Shown: positions 7,606 through 16,050, numbered from the stretch's first letter. The stretch: DNA of 64,000 bases from Streptomyces seoulensis (GCF_004328625.1 NZ_CP032229.1:5704001-5768000); one strand, 5' to 3'. Translations and numbers: made by a program. The notes: generated by a model from the sequence alone, not told the origin.

Positions 7606-8677
7606 GCCTGGAGTCGGCGGCCGAGTGCTCGGCGCGCGGGAACATCCGCTCCTCGTAGGCGGTGAGCGCGGCCCCGGTGTCGCCGGGGTGGGCGAGCAGG
7701 GCGCGGGCCAGGTCGGCGCCGTCGATCAGGGCCAGGTTGGCGCCCTCGCCGGCGAACGGGGACATCAGGTGGGCCGCGTCCCCGAGGAGTGTGACGCCCG
7801 GCGTTCGCGGCCAGCGGTGGCCGACCGGGAGGGCGTGGATACGGCGCGGCACCAGGGGGGCGTCGGTGTCCGCGACCAGGGCCCGCAGATCCTCGTGCCA
7901 GCCGTCGAACTCCTTGAGGACCGCGTCCGCCGCCCCCTCGGTGTCGGTGAAGTCGATGCCGTCCAGCCACTCCTCCGGCGCCTCGACCGCCGCGTACACG
8001 TGCAGGCTGCCGTCCGGCTCCCGGTGGGCGAGGAAGCCGCGCCCGGCGCCGAGCGCGAACAGCATGCCGCCGCCGACCACTTCGGCGCTCGCCGGGTGCC
8101 GGGTGTCGGCCGCGTGGAGGTCGGACTCGACGAAGGACATGCCGGTGTAGGCGGGGACCGCGTCCGACAGCAGGGGCCGTACCCGCGACCAGGCGCCGTC
8201 CGCGCCGATGAGCAGGTCGGTGGTGAAGGCGGTGCCGTCGGCGAGCGTCACCTCGTGCCGGCCGCCGTCCAGCGCACGTGCGCCGGTCACCTTGGCACCC
8301 CAGCGGACGAGCCCCTCGGGCAGTGACTCCAGCAGCAGCGCGCGCAGTTCACCCCGGTCGATCTCCGGGCGGCCGCCCGTGCCGTCGTCCGCCTGCGACC
8401 AGTGCACCTCGGCGTGCCGGTCCAGCACCCGGGTGGCCTGGCCGCCCACGTGGACCCGCCCGAGGAACGCCTCGTGCAGCCCGGCCGCGCGCAGCGCCTC
8501 CTGCCCGGTGTCGTCGTGGATGTCGAGCATCCCGCCCTGGGTACGCGCATCGGCCGACGGATCGAGGTCGAACACCGCCGCCTCGACGCCGTGCTTGTGC
8601 AGCACCCGCGCGAGCATGAGCCCGCCGAGTCCGGCGCCGATCACGGCTGTCGGGTGGTGCGTCGTTGTTCCGGTCAT
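7517..8677 (-). CDS. FAD-dependent monooxygenase
   Basis: This 386-aa class A flavoprotein monooxygenase has GAGLGGLMLARVL (FAD dinucleotide fold) at the N-terminus and GDAAHLMSPFAGEGANLALIDG (the GD motif binding the FAD ribityl chain). It is related to TetX-like and aromatic hydroxylases, and the substrate is unknown. ATG 8677 is chosen for AGGAG six bases upstream. An alternative ATG at 8698 overlaps the stop of the preceding TetR gene (ATGA) and would add seven residues. The regulator and enzyme form an operon read leftward. Confidence 0.9.
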   Translation of the reverse strand: MTGTTTHHPTAVIGAGLGGLMLARVLHKHGVEAAVFDLDPSADARTQGGMLDIHDDTGQEALRAAGLHEAFLGRVHVGGQATRVLDRHAEVHWSQADDGTGGRPEIDRGELRALLLESLPEGLVRWGAKVTGARALDGGRHEVTLADGTAFTTDLLIGADGAWSRVRPLLSDAVPAYTGMSFVESDLHAADTRHPASAEVVGGGMLFALGAGRGFLAHREPDGSLHVYAAVEAPEEWLDGIDFTDTEGAADAVLKEFDGWHEDLRALVADTDAPLVPRRIHALPVGHRWPRTPGVTLLGDAAHLMSPFAGEGANLALIDGADLARALLAHPGDTGAALTAYEERMFPRAEHSAADSRLMGGTLFQPDAPERLAAMFGGHQPWAGQQ

Positions 8678-8694
8678 GGCAGTCTCCTGGTGGC

Positions 8695-9360
8695 TCATTC
8701 GGGTACGGCGGTCCGCTCGATGCCGTTGATCAAGGTCTGGAAGGCCCACGAGAGCCGGTTCTCGGGCGTGCCCGAGAGCAGCACGTCGGCGCTGCCCGCG
8801 ATGTGCGGGTGGGTCCGCTCGGACACCGTGCGCAGGGTGCCGATCAGGTTCCGCCAGTCGTCCGCCGGTTCCTCACCGGCGTGCTCGGCGGCGGTCGCGG
8901 TGGCGTGCTGGAGCAGCATGTCGACACCCCAGGCCGCCCGCTCGCGCGGCACGCCGCCCTCGGCGAGCAGCCCGAGGAGGGTCTCGATCAGGTTCAGGTA
9001 GTGCGGCCCGCTGGGCCGCGCGGTCAGCGCGGAGCGCGCCAGCTCGGGGTGGTCCAGCAGCATCGCCGTACACGACGTGAGCACCTGCTCCAGGCGCTCG
9101 CGCCAGGTGCCCCCGGCGGGGGCGGGCGGGAGGGTGCCGAGCAGTTCGTCCAGTACGGCCGCGTGCAGCTCGTGGGTGTCGCGGACGTAGACGTAGAGGG
9201 AGGCGGGGCCGGTGTCGAGTTCCTGCGCCAGCCGCCGCATCGTCACCTTGCGCAGCCCCTCGGCGCGCAGGACGGTCAGCGCGGCGGCCACGATGCCCTC
9301 GCGGGTGAGGGCGGGCTTGGCGGGGCGCTCCCTGCGGGAGCCGGGGGGAGGTGGTGTCAT
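8695..9360 (-). CDS. TetR-family regulator with C-terminal ligand domain
   Basis: This 221-aa regulator has an N-terminal HTH (TREGIVAAALTVLRAEGL, MRRLAQELDTGPASLYVYV) of the TetR type, with an AcrR/TetR_C-like helical remainder. It starts at the ATG at 9360. It lies directly upstream of the FAD monooxygenase gene, so it should control its own operon. Three 12-bp palindromes sit immediately upstream (9374-9415) and are its likely operators. Tetracycline-like or aromatic ligands are possible but cannot be read from the sequence. Confidence 0.91.
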   Translation of the reverse strand: MTPPPPGSRRERPAKPALTREGIVAAALTVLRAEGLRKVTMRRLAQELDTGPASLYVYVRDTHELHAAVLDELLGTLPPAPAGGTWRERLEQVLTSCTAMLLDHPELARSALTARPSGPHYLNLIETLLGLLAEGGVPRERAAWGVDMLLQHATATAAEHAGEEPADDWRNLIGTLRTVSERTHPHIAGSADVLLSGTPENRLSWAFQTLINGIERTAVPE

Positions 9361-9373
9361 GGCTCGACAGTAA

Positions 9374-9415
9374 CGAACATGTTCGCTCCGAACAAGTTCG
9401 TGGCGAACATGTTCG
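9374..9415. promoter_or_regulatory. Three tandem palindromic operators at 15-bp spacing
   Basis: CGAACATGTTCG (9374-9385), CGAACAAGTTCG (9389-9400) and CGAACATGTTCG (9404-9415) repeat with an exact 15-bp period, just upstream of the TetR start. Copies one and three are perfect palindromes. Confidence 0.85.
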
Positions 9416-9496
9416 TCGTTAGGTGTCGCGCCGCGCTTTCGTCCAGTCCTGTACGACCTCGCCCCGCCCGAAGCCGTCCCCGCCGCCTCTGCCAGG

Positions 9497-10507
9497 ATGC
9501 GCCCTGTCATGGTGCAGATACCGAACACGCCCACGAGTGCCGACGTGGCCCGCCTGGCGGGCGTCTCGCGCGCGACCGTGTCCTACGTCCTCAACGACAC
9601 CGACGCCGTACGGATCAGCGAGCCCACCCGCCGCCGGGTCCACGCCGCCGCCCGCGAACTCGGGTACGTGCCGCACGCGGCTGCCCGCACCCTCCGCGCC
9701 GGGCACAGCCGGATGGTCCTGATGCCCGCCCCGGCCGTCCCGGTGGGCCCCCTCTACCACCGCTTCCTCGGCGAGCTCCAGGCCGCCCTCGGCCGCCTCG
9801 ACTACACCGTCGTCCAGCACGGCGCCGTCGGCCAGGGCGACGAAGCCGCCCGCGCCTGGGCCGAGTTACGCCCCGTCGCCGTCCTCGCCCCCGGCTCCGG
9901 ACTCGGCTCGCACGGGGTTGCGGTGCTCAAACGGGCCGGCGCCCGCGCCGTGGTGACCCTCGGCCCCACGCGCGTCGAGGGCGCGCACGCCCTGCTGATG
10001 GACCACACCGTCGTCGGCCACCGCGCCGCCGCCCACCTCCACGACCGGGGGCGCCGCCGCATCGGCGTGATCCTCCCCGAGGAACCCGGCCTCGAGTTCT
10101 TCTCCCGCCCCCGCCTCACCGGCGTCCGCCGCGCCCTCACCGGCACCGACGCGACGGTGACCGCGCTGCCGCTCGCGTACACGGAACGGGCGGCCAGTGA
10201 ACTGGCCGCCCGTCTGCCCGACTTGGGTCTCGACGCCGTCTTCGCCTACAACGACGAGTACGCGATGCTCCTGATGCGCGCCCTGGAGGACGCGGGACTG
10301 CGCGTGCCGGAGGACATCGCGGTCGTCGGCGCGGACGACCTGATGCTCGGCCGCCTGCTACGGCCCCGGCTCAGCACCGTCCGCCTGGAACTGCCCTCCG
10401 GCCGCGAACTCGCCGGACTGGTCGACCACGCCGTACGCCACCCCGGCGCCGAACCCGAGGTCCGCACCGTGCTGGACGCCACGCTGGTCCACCGGGCGTC
10501 GAGCTAG
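9497..10507 (+). CDS. LacI-family transcriptional regulator with a TTA codon
   Basis: This is a 336-aa LacI/GalR regulator. The HTH is TSADVARLAGVSRATVSYVLND, with the hinge helix at HAAARELGYVPHAAARTL, followed by a periplasmic-binding-protein-like effector domain (VFAYNDEYAMLLMRALEDAG, VVGADDL). A start at the ATG at 9509 is also possible. Leucine 124 is encoded by TTA (9866-9868), the rare codon that needs the bldA tRNA in Streptomyces. No sugar genes lie next to it, so its target is unknown. Confidence 0.9.
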   Translation: MRPVMVQIPNTPTSADVARLAGVSRATVSYVLNDTDAVRISEPTRRRVHAAARELGYVPHAAARTLRAGHSRMVLMPAPAVPVGPLYHRFLGELQAALGRLDYTVVQHGAVGQGDEAARAWAELRPVAVLAPGSGLGSHGVAVLKRAGARAVVTLGPTRVEGAHALLMDHTVVGHRAAAHLHDRGRRRIGVILPEEPGLEFFSRPRLTGVRRALTGTDATVTALPLAYTERAASELAARLPDLGLDAVFAYNDEYAMLLMRALEDAGLRVPEDIAVVGADDLMLGRLLRPRLSTVRLELPSGRELAGLVDHAVRHPGAEPEVRTVLDATLVHRASS

Positions 10508-10509
10508 TC

Positions 10510-10905
10510 TCACTCGCCGCCGGGCTGCTGACCCTGACCCTTGCCCTCCTGGGCCGCGATGTCCTTGCGGACCTCGTTCATGTCCAGCTTGCGGGCCTGG
10601 TCGATGACGTCTGTGAGCGCGGGCTCGGGCAGCGCGCCCGGCTGCGCGAAGATCGCCACCTGATCGCGGACGATCATCAGCGTGGGGATCGACTGGATGC
10701 CGAACGCCTGCGCCAGTTCCGGCTGCGCCTCGGTGTCGACCTTGGCGAACACCAGATCGGGGTTCGCCTCGGCCGCCTTCTCGTACACCGGCGCGAACTG
10801 CTTGCACGGTCCGCACCAGTCGGCCCAGAAGTCGATGAGGACGAACTCGTTGTCCGCCACCGTCTGGTCGAAGTTCTCCTTGGTCAGCTCCACGGTGCCG
10901 CTCAT
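10510..10905 (-). CDS. trxA: Thioredoxin
   Basis: This 131-aa thioredoxin has the active site WCGPCK near residue 31 and the cis-proline segment SIPTLMIV. It reduces protein disulfides in the cytoplasm. The C-terminus is extended beyond the usual ~105 residues by a Lys/Glu/Gln/Gly tail. It starts at the ATG at 10905. It ends two bases from the end of the convergent LacI gene and is divergent from the disulfide oxidoreductase. The symbol is generic: Streptomyces have several thioredoxins. Confidence 0.94.
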   Translation of the reverse strand: MSGTVELTKENFDQTVADNEFVLIDFWADWCGPCKQFAPVYEKAAEANPDLVFAKVDTEAQPELAQAFGIQSIPTLMIVRDQVAIFAQPGALPEPALTDVIDQARKLDMNEVRKDIAAQEGKGQGQQPGGE

Positions 10906-11097
10906 GGTGTGATCCCTCTTCCTGGTGTGGAGGTAGTGCCACCGGCGGAAACATGTCCGCCAGGGTGCCTATTCCGGGCAGTGGTGCCCCGCCTACCCTG
11001 CATCGGTCCCCTACAGCTTCCCTTCAAGGAAACCTTTCGGCATTCCCGCGCCCCGGATCATGTGGCCCCCAGGGCTCCCACCCACCACACTGGCCGC

Positions 11098-12528
11098 ATG
11101 ACGGAAACGGAAACCATCGCGTACGACGTCGTGGTGCTCGGGGCCGGGCCCGTGGGGGAGAACGCCGCCGACCGCGCCCACGCGGCCGGGCTCAGCACCG
11201 CCATCGTGGAAAGCGAGCTGGTGGGCGGCGAGTGCTCGTACTGGGCCTGCATGCCCAGCAAGGCGCTGCTCAGGCCGGTCATCGCCCAGGCCGACGCCCG
11301 CCGCCTGCCCGGCCTCGCCCCCGCGAACCAAGGCCCGCTCGACGCCGGGGCGGTGCTCGCGCGCCGCGACGACTTCGCCTCGCACTGGAAGGACGACGGC
11401 CAGGTCCAGTGGCTGGACGGCGCCGGGATCGCTCTGTACCGGGGCCACGGCCGCCTCGCCGGACCCCGCGCGGTCACGGTGACCGCAGAGGACGGCACGG
11501 TCACCACGCTCACCGCCCGGCAGGCGGTCGTCGTCGCCACCGGCACCCGCGCCCAGCTCCCCGGCCTGCGCGGACTCGACGACGTACGGCCCTGGACCAG
11601 CCGGGAGGCGACCAGCGCGCGGACGGCGCCGGGGCGGCTGATCGTGGTCGGCGGCGGTGTCGTCGCCGCCGAGATGGCCACCGCCTGGCAGGCGCTCGGC
11701 TCGCGGGTCACGTTGCTGGTCCGGGGCAAGGGCCTGCTCAGCCGGATGGAACCGTTCGCCGGGGAACTGGTCGGCGAGGCGCTCGCCGAGGCGGGCGTGG
11801 ACGTGCGCACCGGCACCTCGGTGGAGTCCGTCACCCGTGAGAACGGCACCGTCGTGGCCGTCACCGGCGACGGCGAGCGCATCGAGGCCGACGAGATCCT
11901 GTTCGCCACCGGCCGCGCCCCGCAGACCGACGACATCGGCCTGGACACCGTCGGCCTCGAACCCGGCTCCTGGCTGGAAGTGGACGACACCCTCCTGGTC
12001 CCCGGCACCGACTGGCTCTACGGGGTCGGCGACGTCAACCACCGGGCGCTCCTCACCCACCAGGGCAAGTACCAGGCCCGCATCGCCGGATCGGTCATCG
12101 CGGCCCGCGCGTCGGGCACCCCGCTGGACGAGGCGCCTTGGGGAGCCAACGTGGCCACCGCCGACCACCACGCCGTGCCCCAGGTCGTCTTCACCGACCC
12201 CGAGGTGGCCGCCGTCGGGCTCTCCCTCGCGGAGGCCGAGCAGGCCGGACACCGGGTCCGCGCGGTCGACGTCGACTTCGCCTCGGTCGCGGGCGCGAGC
12301 CTGTACGGCGACGGCTACAAGGGGCGCGCCCGCATGGTGGTCGACCTGGACGAGGAGATCCTGCGCGGGGTCACCTTCGTCGGGCCGGGCGTCGAGGAAC
12401 TCGTCCAGTCGGCGACCGTCGCGGTCGCCGGCCAGGTGCCGCTGGACCGGCTGTGGCACGTGGTGCCGCCGTTCCCGACGCTCAGCGAGGTGTGGCTGCG
12501 GCTGCTGGAGGCTTACCGGGACAACTGA
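11098..12528 (+). CDS. Pyridine nucleotide-disulfide oxidoreductase (class I)
   Basis: This 476-aa FAD/NAD(P) flavoprotein belongs to the lipoamide dehydrogenase / mercuric reductase family. VVLGAGPVGENAADRA binds FAD, GGECSYWACMPSKALLRP has the redox Cys-x4-Cys pair, VVGGGVVAAEMA binds NAD(P), and the C-terminal HVVPPFPTLSEVWLRLLEAY carries the His-Pro...Glu region of the dimer interface. The start is the ATG at 11098, where the FAD fold begins; the upstream in-frame stretch is intergenic. It is a probable NAD(P)H quinone or disulfide reductase. It is divergent from thioredoxin, which suggests a redox role. Confidence 0.92.
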   Translation: MTETETIAYDVVVLGAGPVGENAADRAHAAGLSTAIVESELVGGECSYWACMPSKALLRPVIAQADARRLPGLAPANQGPLDAGAVLARRDDFASHWKDDGQVQWLDGAGIALYRGHGRLAGPRAVTVTAEDGTVTTLTARQAVVVATGTRAQLPGLRGLDDVRPWTSREATSARTAPGRLIVVGGGVVAAEMATAWQALGSRVTLLVRGKGLLSRMEPFAGELVGEALAEAGVDVRTGTSVESVTRENGTVVAVTGDGERIEADEILFATGRAPQTDDIGLDTVGLEPGSWLEVDDTLLVPGTDWLYGVGDVNHRALLTHQGKYQARIAGSVIAARASGTPLDEAPWGANVATADHHAVPQVVFTDPEVAAVGLSLAEAEQAGHRVRAVDVDFASVAGASLYGDGYKGRARMVVDLDEEILRGVTFVGPGVEELVQSATVAVAGQVPLDRLWHVVPPFPTLSEVWLRLLEAYRDN

Positions 12529-12540
12529 GGCTCGCCTCAG
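12525..12540. terminator. Small hairpin spanning both convergent stop codons
   Basis: CTGAGGC (12525-12531) pairs with GCCTCAG (12534-12540). Both stop codons, of the oxidoreductase and of the deformylase, lie inside the dyad. It is short, so only a weak terminator. Confidence 0.35.
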
Positions 12541-13181
12541 GGGAGTTCGAAGCCCAGTGCCTCGGCCGCGGCCTCCGGTGCGGGCTGCGCCCAGCGGGCC
12601 GCCACCGCCTCGTTGGTCGACAGCGAGCGGAGTTCGGCGCGGTCGAGGTACAGGGTGCCATTGAGATGGTCCGTCTCGTGCTGCACGATCCGGGCGGGCC
12701 ATCCGGCGACCACCTCGTCCAGTTCGCGCCCCGTCTCGTCCTGCCCGCGCAGCCGGACCCGCGCGGGCCGGGTCACCACGGCCTGCCAGCCGGGCACGCT
12801 CAGGCAGCCCTCGAAGAACGACGCGCGCTCGGCGCCCTCCGGCTCGTACGACGGATTGACCAGCACCCGGAAGGGCTGGGGCACCCGGCCCCGGACCACC
12901 GCGATCTCCTCCGGCACCGGTGCCGGGTCCTCGATCACGGCGATCCGCAGCCCCACCCCGACCTGCGGCGCGGCGAGCCCCACACCGGGGGCCGCGTGCA
13001 TGGTGTCGCGCAGGGCCGCCACGAAGCGCGTGAGCAGTTCGGGGGCGAGCTGGCCGTCGTACGGCTCGGCCGGGCGGCGCAGTACCGGGTGCCCGGCCGC
13101 GACGATGGGCAACGGACCGCCGGCCGCGAGGAGTTCGGCCACCCGCTCGGCCAGGGGAGCGTGATCACTGACAGGTGTCAT
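12537..13181 (-). CDS. def: Peptide deformylase
   Basis: This 214-aa metalloenzyme removes the formyl group from nascent N-formyl-Met proteins. All three family motifs are present: GVGLAAPQVG, EGCLSVPG (metal Cys) and QHETDHLNG (HExxH, metal histidines and catalytic Glu). The start is the ATG at 13181; the longer frame to 13280 enters the terminator of the TPR gene. Streptomyces carry several deformylase genes and this one is not next to fmt, so it may be an accessory copy. Confidence 0.95.
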   Translation of the reverse strand: MTPVSDHAPLAERVAELLAAGGPLPIVAAGHPVLRRPAEPYDGQLAPELLTRFVAALRDTMHAAPGVGLAAPQVGVGLRIAVIEDPAPVPEEIAVVRGRVPQPFRVLVNPSYEPEGAERASFFEGCLSVPGWQAVVTRPARVRLRGQDETGRELDEVVAGWPARIVQHETDHLNGTLYLDRAELRSLSTNEAVAARWAQPAPEAAAEALGFELP

Positions 13182-13215
13182 CGCGCCAGGATGCCACGCC
13201 GGCCTGCACAGAAGA

Positions 13216-13270
13216 GGGGCGCGCCGCACCAACGGCCGGTGCGAAACCGGCCGTTCACGCGACGCGCCCC
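13216..13270 (-). terminator. Nested hairpin terminator after the TPR gene
   Basis: The inner stem AACGGCCGGT (13231-13240) pairs with 13246-13255. An outer GGGGCGCG (13216-13223) pairs with CGCGCCCC (13263-13270). It lies seven bases past the TPR gene stop on the minus strand. Confidence 0.7.
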
Positions 13271-13276
13271 CGGGGC

Positions 13277-13624
13277 TCACTCCTGCGGGAAGTCACCCGC
13301 GAGGGCGGCGGCGATCCGCAGATGCGGCGCGGCCTCCTCGTGGCGGGACTGGCGCTCCAGAGTGCGGCCCAGCATCAGCCGGGCGTAGTGCTCCACCGGG
13401 TCCCGCTCCACGATGATCCGCAGCTCCGCCTCGGCGCGGTTCAGCTGGGCGGAGTGGTAGTAGGCACGGGCCAGCAGCAGCCGGGGCGCGGTCTGCTCCG
13501 GAACCTCCTCGACCAGCCCGGTGAGCACACGGGCCGCGTTCGTGTACTCCTTGGCGTCGAAGAACATCCCCGCCCGCTCCCAGCGCTCGGCGGCGGTGCC
13601 GTGGTCGTAGTACATGGTGTCCAC
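13277..13624 (-). CDS. Tetratricopeptide-repeat protein
   Basis: This is a small 115-aa helical protein. ERWERAGMFFDAKEYTNAARVL, LLLARAYYHSAQLNRAEAEL and ARLMLGRTLERQSRHEEAAPHL are successive TPR-like helix pairs (residues ~13-110), so it probably binds another protein. GTG at 13624 is preferred because GGAGG lies six bases upstream; an ATG three codons later has only a weaker AGGTGG. Close homologues are common in Streptomyces. It is divergent from the 3-hydroxyisobutyryl-CoA hydrolase-like gene and shares its promoter region. Partner and function are unknown. Confidence 0.82.
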   Translation of the reverse strand: MDTMYYDHGTAAERWERAGMFFDAKEYTNAARVLTGLVEEVPEQTAPRLLLARAYYHSAQLNRAEAELRIIVERDPVEHYARLMLGRTLERQSRHEEAAPHLRIAAALAGDFPQE

Positions 13625-13765
13625 CTGAGACCTCCTTCGGCGAGTACAGCGCCCCACTGTTGTTGAATATTCCACCAAAGCTGGGGGTGTCGCCGGAGGC
13701 CGTCGCGGAGGCAATATCGTCGGTGTCCCGCTTGTCCACCTGACCCGGAAGGAACGAACGAGATC

Positions 13766-13810
13766 ATGCGCGTCATCGCGGCCCACGGCCCGCTGGAGGC
13801 GATCGGATGA
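13766..13810 (+). CDS. 14-codon upstream ORF coupled to the next gene
   Basis: ATG at 13766 has GGAAGGA upstream and encodes MRVIAAHGPLEAIG. Its TGA overlaps the ATG of the following CoA hydrolase gene (ATGA at 13807-13810). It is the right size for a leader peptide that delivers ribosomes to the main gene. No regulatory codon run is obvious. Confidence 0.35.
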   Translation: MRVIAAHGPLEAIG

Positions 13811-14865
13811 CCGGCGCCGCAGCTCCCGTACTGGTGCACACCGTCGGCCGGGCAGCTCACCTCACACTCAACCGCCCCGAGGCGCTCAACGCGCTGAACC
13901 ACGTCATGGTCGGGCTCATCGACGGAGCGCTCACCGAGTGGGAGCGGGACCCGACCGTGAAGACGGTGGTCGTCACCGGGGCGGGCGCGCGGGGTCTGTG
14001 CGCGGGCGGCGACATCCGCGCCGTCCACGACGACGCCCGCGACGGCGACGGCAGGGCTTCGGCGGAGTTCTGGCGGGACGAGTACCGGCTCAACGCCCGG
14101 ATCGCCCGCTGTCCCAAGCCGTACGTGGCCGTGATGGACGGCATCGTGATGGGCGGCGGGGTCGGCATCTCCGCGCACGGCAGCGTGCGGATCGTCACCG
14201 AGCGGTCCCGGATCGCCATGCCCGAGACCGGTATCGGCTTCGTCCCGGACGTGGGCGGCACCTACCTGCTGTCCCGGGCCCCCGGCGAGCTGGGCACCCA
14301 CCTCGCGCTCACCGGCGCGCAGATCGGGGCGGGGGACGCGCTGCTGTGCGGGCTCGCCGACCACTACGTACCGTCCGAGGCGCTTCCCGACCTCGTGGCC
14401 GATCTCGACGCCCGCGAGGTGGCGGAGGTGCTCGACCGGCACGGGCGTCCGGCCCCGGAGGGCGAGCTGGCAAGCGCACGGGAGTGGATCGACGCCTGCT
14501 ACACCGCCGACACGGTCGAGGAGATCATCGACCGGCTGCGGGAGCACGGCGCGCCCGAGGCGAAGGCGGCCGCCGACACCCTGCTGACCCGGTCACCCAC
14601 CGCGCTGAAGATCACCCTGGCCGCCCTCCGCCGCGCCCGCCGGCTCGGGACGCTGGAGGAGGTCCTCGACCAGGAGTACCGCGTCTCCTGCGCGGCTCTG
14701 ACCAACCCCGACCTGGTGGAGGGCGTCCGGGCCCAGATCATCGACAAGGACCGCTCGCCGCGCTGGTCGCCCGCGACCCTGGCGGAGGTCACCGACGTGG
14801 AGCGGTTCTTCGCCCCGCTCGGCGAGCGGGAACTCGGACTGGGGGACGCCCCTCACTCCGGGTGA
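13807..14865 (+). CDS. Enoyl-CoA hydratase/isomerase family, probable 3-hydroxyisobutyryl-CoA hydrolase
   Basis: This 352-aa crotonase-fold protein has the N-terminal NRPEALNALNHVM, the oxyanion segment LCAGGDIRAVHDD, and PETGIGFVPDVGGTYLLSR, which carries the catalytic Glu. The length and the DVGGTY block fit 3-hydroxyisobutyryl-CoA hydrolases of valine breakdown better than plain enoyl-CoA hydratases (~260 aa). The C-terminal third is the helical extension of that subfamily. A coupled 14-codon ORF precedes it. It ends 13 bases inside the convergent gene at 14853. Confidence 0.87.
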   Translation: MTGAAAPVLVHTVGRAAHLTLNRPEALNALNHVMVGLIDGALTEWERDPTVKTVVVTGAGARGLCAGGDIRAVHDDARDGDGRASAEFWRDEYRLNARIARCPKPYVAVMDGIVMGGGVGISAHGSVRIVTERSRIAMPETGIGFVPDVGGTYLLSRAPGELGTHLALTGAQIGAGDALLCGLADHYVPSEALPDLVADLDAREVAEVLDRHGRPAPEGELASAREWIDACYTADTVEEIIDRLREHGAPEAKAAADTLLTRSPTALKITLAALRRARRLGTLEEVLDQEYRVSCAALTNPDLVEGVRAQIIDKDRSPRWSPATLAEVTDVERFFAPLGERELGLGDAPHSG

Positions 14866-15179
14866 GCCACCGCCTTCTTCTGGAGTTCCACCGCCGTCAG
14901 CAGACCGAGGGCCGGCTCCGCCTTGCGCAAGGCCCGCAGGGCGGCCATCGAGGCGATGTCACCGGCGAAGCCGGCGTCGGCCAGCCGGGCGCGGACCCAG
15001 CGGGCGCACAGCGCGTCCTCGGAGGCGGCGGCGGTGGACTCCACGAGCGCCACAGCCCGCTCCAGCCCCGGCCGCTCCTCCGGCGGCGCGTCCGCCAGCG
15101 CTGCGCGCACCGCCGCCAGAATCGCGTCCGAGTCCTTGAGCGGCAACACGAAGGCCCGGCCCGTGATGAGTCCCGTCAT
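14853..15179 (-). CDS. Hypothetical protein, 108 aa
   Basis: I do not recognise a domain. The protein is helical and Ala-rich, with a clear coding bias, and begins MTGLITGRAFVLPLKDSDAILAAV. It carries two cysteines at most and has no signal peptide or membrane segment. It is read leftward after the antibiotic-monooxygenase-like gene, with a 69-bp gap, so the two may share a transcript. The last 13 bp overlap the end of the convergent CoA hydrolase gene. Confidence 0.6.
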   Translation of the reverse strand: MTGLITGRAFVLPLKDSDAILAAVRAALADAPPEERPGLERAVALVESTAAASEDALCARWVRARLADAGFAGDIASMAALRALRKAEPALGLLTAVELQKKAVAHPE

Positions 15180-15248
15180 GGGGTCGATCCTTGCGCTGAT
15201 ATGCCCGTGCTGCCAAGGGACTTGAGGAGAGCCTGAGGCTGGGGGCCG

Positions 15249-15581
15249 TCAGCCGGCGTGGACCGACTCCACGCGGAAGAGGCGGGGCTGGACGTGGGTG
15301 GCGATGGTGGCTGCCTTGTCCATGTGGACCCTGGCCTCGGGGTCGGCCAGCATGGCGCGGTAGTGCTCCTCGGTCTCCCACTGGGCGTAGTTGACGACGC
15401 TCTCGCCGTCCAGGGAGGCGTGGAAGTTGGCGCAGATGAAGCCGGGCCGGTGCTTCATCGTCTCCTCCGTGGCGCGGGAGAGGAGGTCGACCAGCTCGAC
15501 CTGGCGGTCCGGGGAGACGGTGAACACGTTGATGAGCGTGGCCACCGGGCGCGTGGTGTCGATGTGTGCGGTGAGGGTCAT
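15249..15581 (-). CDS. Antibiotic biosynthesis monooxygenase (ABM)-domain protein
   Basis: This 110-aa ferredoxin-like alpha/beta barrel has LINVFTVSPDRQVELVDLL at the start, HRPGFICANFHASLDG in the middle and VVNYAQWETEEHYRAM, all typical of ABM/quinol monooxygenase dimers. Such proteins oxidise polyketide aromatics or degrade heme without cofactors; the substrate here is unknown. The ATG at 15581 has GGGAG upstream. It is divergent from the VOC protein at 15660. Confidence 0.85.
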   Translation of the reverse strand: MTLTAHIDTTRPVATLINVFTVSPDRQVELVDLLSRATEETMKHRPGFICANFHASLDGESVVNYAQWETEEHYRAMLADPEARVHMDKAATIATHVQPRLFRVESVHAG

Positions 15582-15659
15582 GCCGGAAGGCTCCCCGGCA
15601 CGGGACGCCGGGCTCGCTCCCGGCCCACCGGATTCGCCCGTTCTCCGTACACTGCGCGC

Positions 15660-16043
15660 ATGGCATGCCGTATCAGCGAGCTGGTCATCGACGCCGCCGA
15701 CCCCGAGCGCCTCGCCGCGTTCTGGAGCGACGTACTGGGTTATGCGGAGCTGGGCCGGGAGGACGACGGCAGTATCGAGATCGGGCCGCCCGGCGCCGGG
15801 TTCGGCGGCCCGCAGCCCACCCTCGTGCTGAGCCCCACCGCCGATCCCCGCCCCGCCAAGCTCCGCCTCCACATCGACGTCAGCCCCACCGACCGCGACC
15901 AGCCGGCCGAACTCGACCGCCTCCTCGCCCTCGGCGCCCGCCCGGCCGACATCGGCCAGACGGGCGAGGAGAGCTGGCACGTGCTGCTCGACCCGGAGGG
16001 CAACGAGTTCTGCCTCCTGCGCAGGCGCCTGGACCCGGCGTAG
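15660..16043 (+). CDS. VOC-family (glyoxalase-like) protein
   Basis: This 127-aa single-domain vicinal-oxygen-chelate protein has the N-terminal ISELVIDAADPERLAAFW and the C-terminal WHVLLDPEGNEFCLL, the two ends of the glyoxalase fold, with a possible metal Glu in GNEFC. Members act as dioxygenases, isomerases or drug-binding resistance proteins; nothing here decides which. The ATG at 15660 is close to the end of the divergent leader. It ends eight bases from the convergent MMPL gene. Confidence 0.83.
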   Translation: MACRISELVIDAADPERLAAFWSDVLGYAELGREDDGSIEIGPPGAGFGGPQPTLVLSPTADPRPAKLRLHIDVSPTDRDQPAELDRLLALGARPADIGQTGEESWHVLLDPEGNEFCLLRRRLDPA

Positions 16044-16050
16044 CCGAGGG

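Noticed and set aside
13277..13786. Longer version of the TPR protein (169 codons)
   Set aside because: The extra N-terminus is Arg/Pro-rich and lies in the promoter region; the GTG at 13624 has a strong ribosome site.
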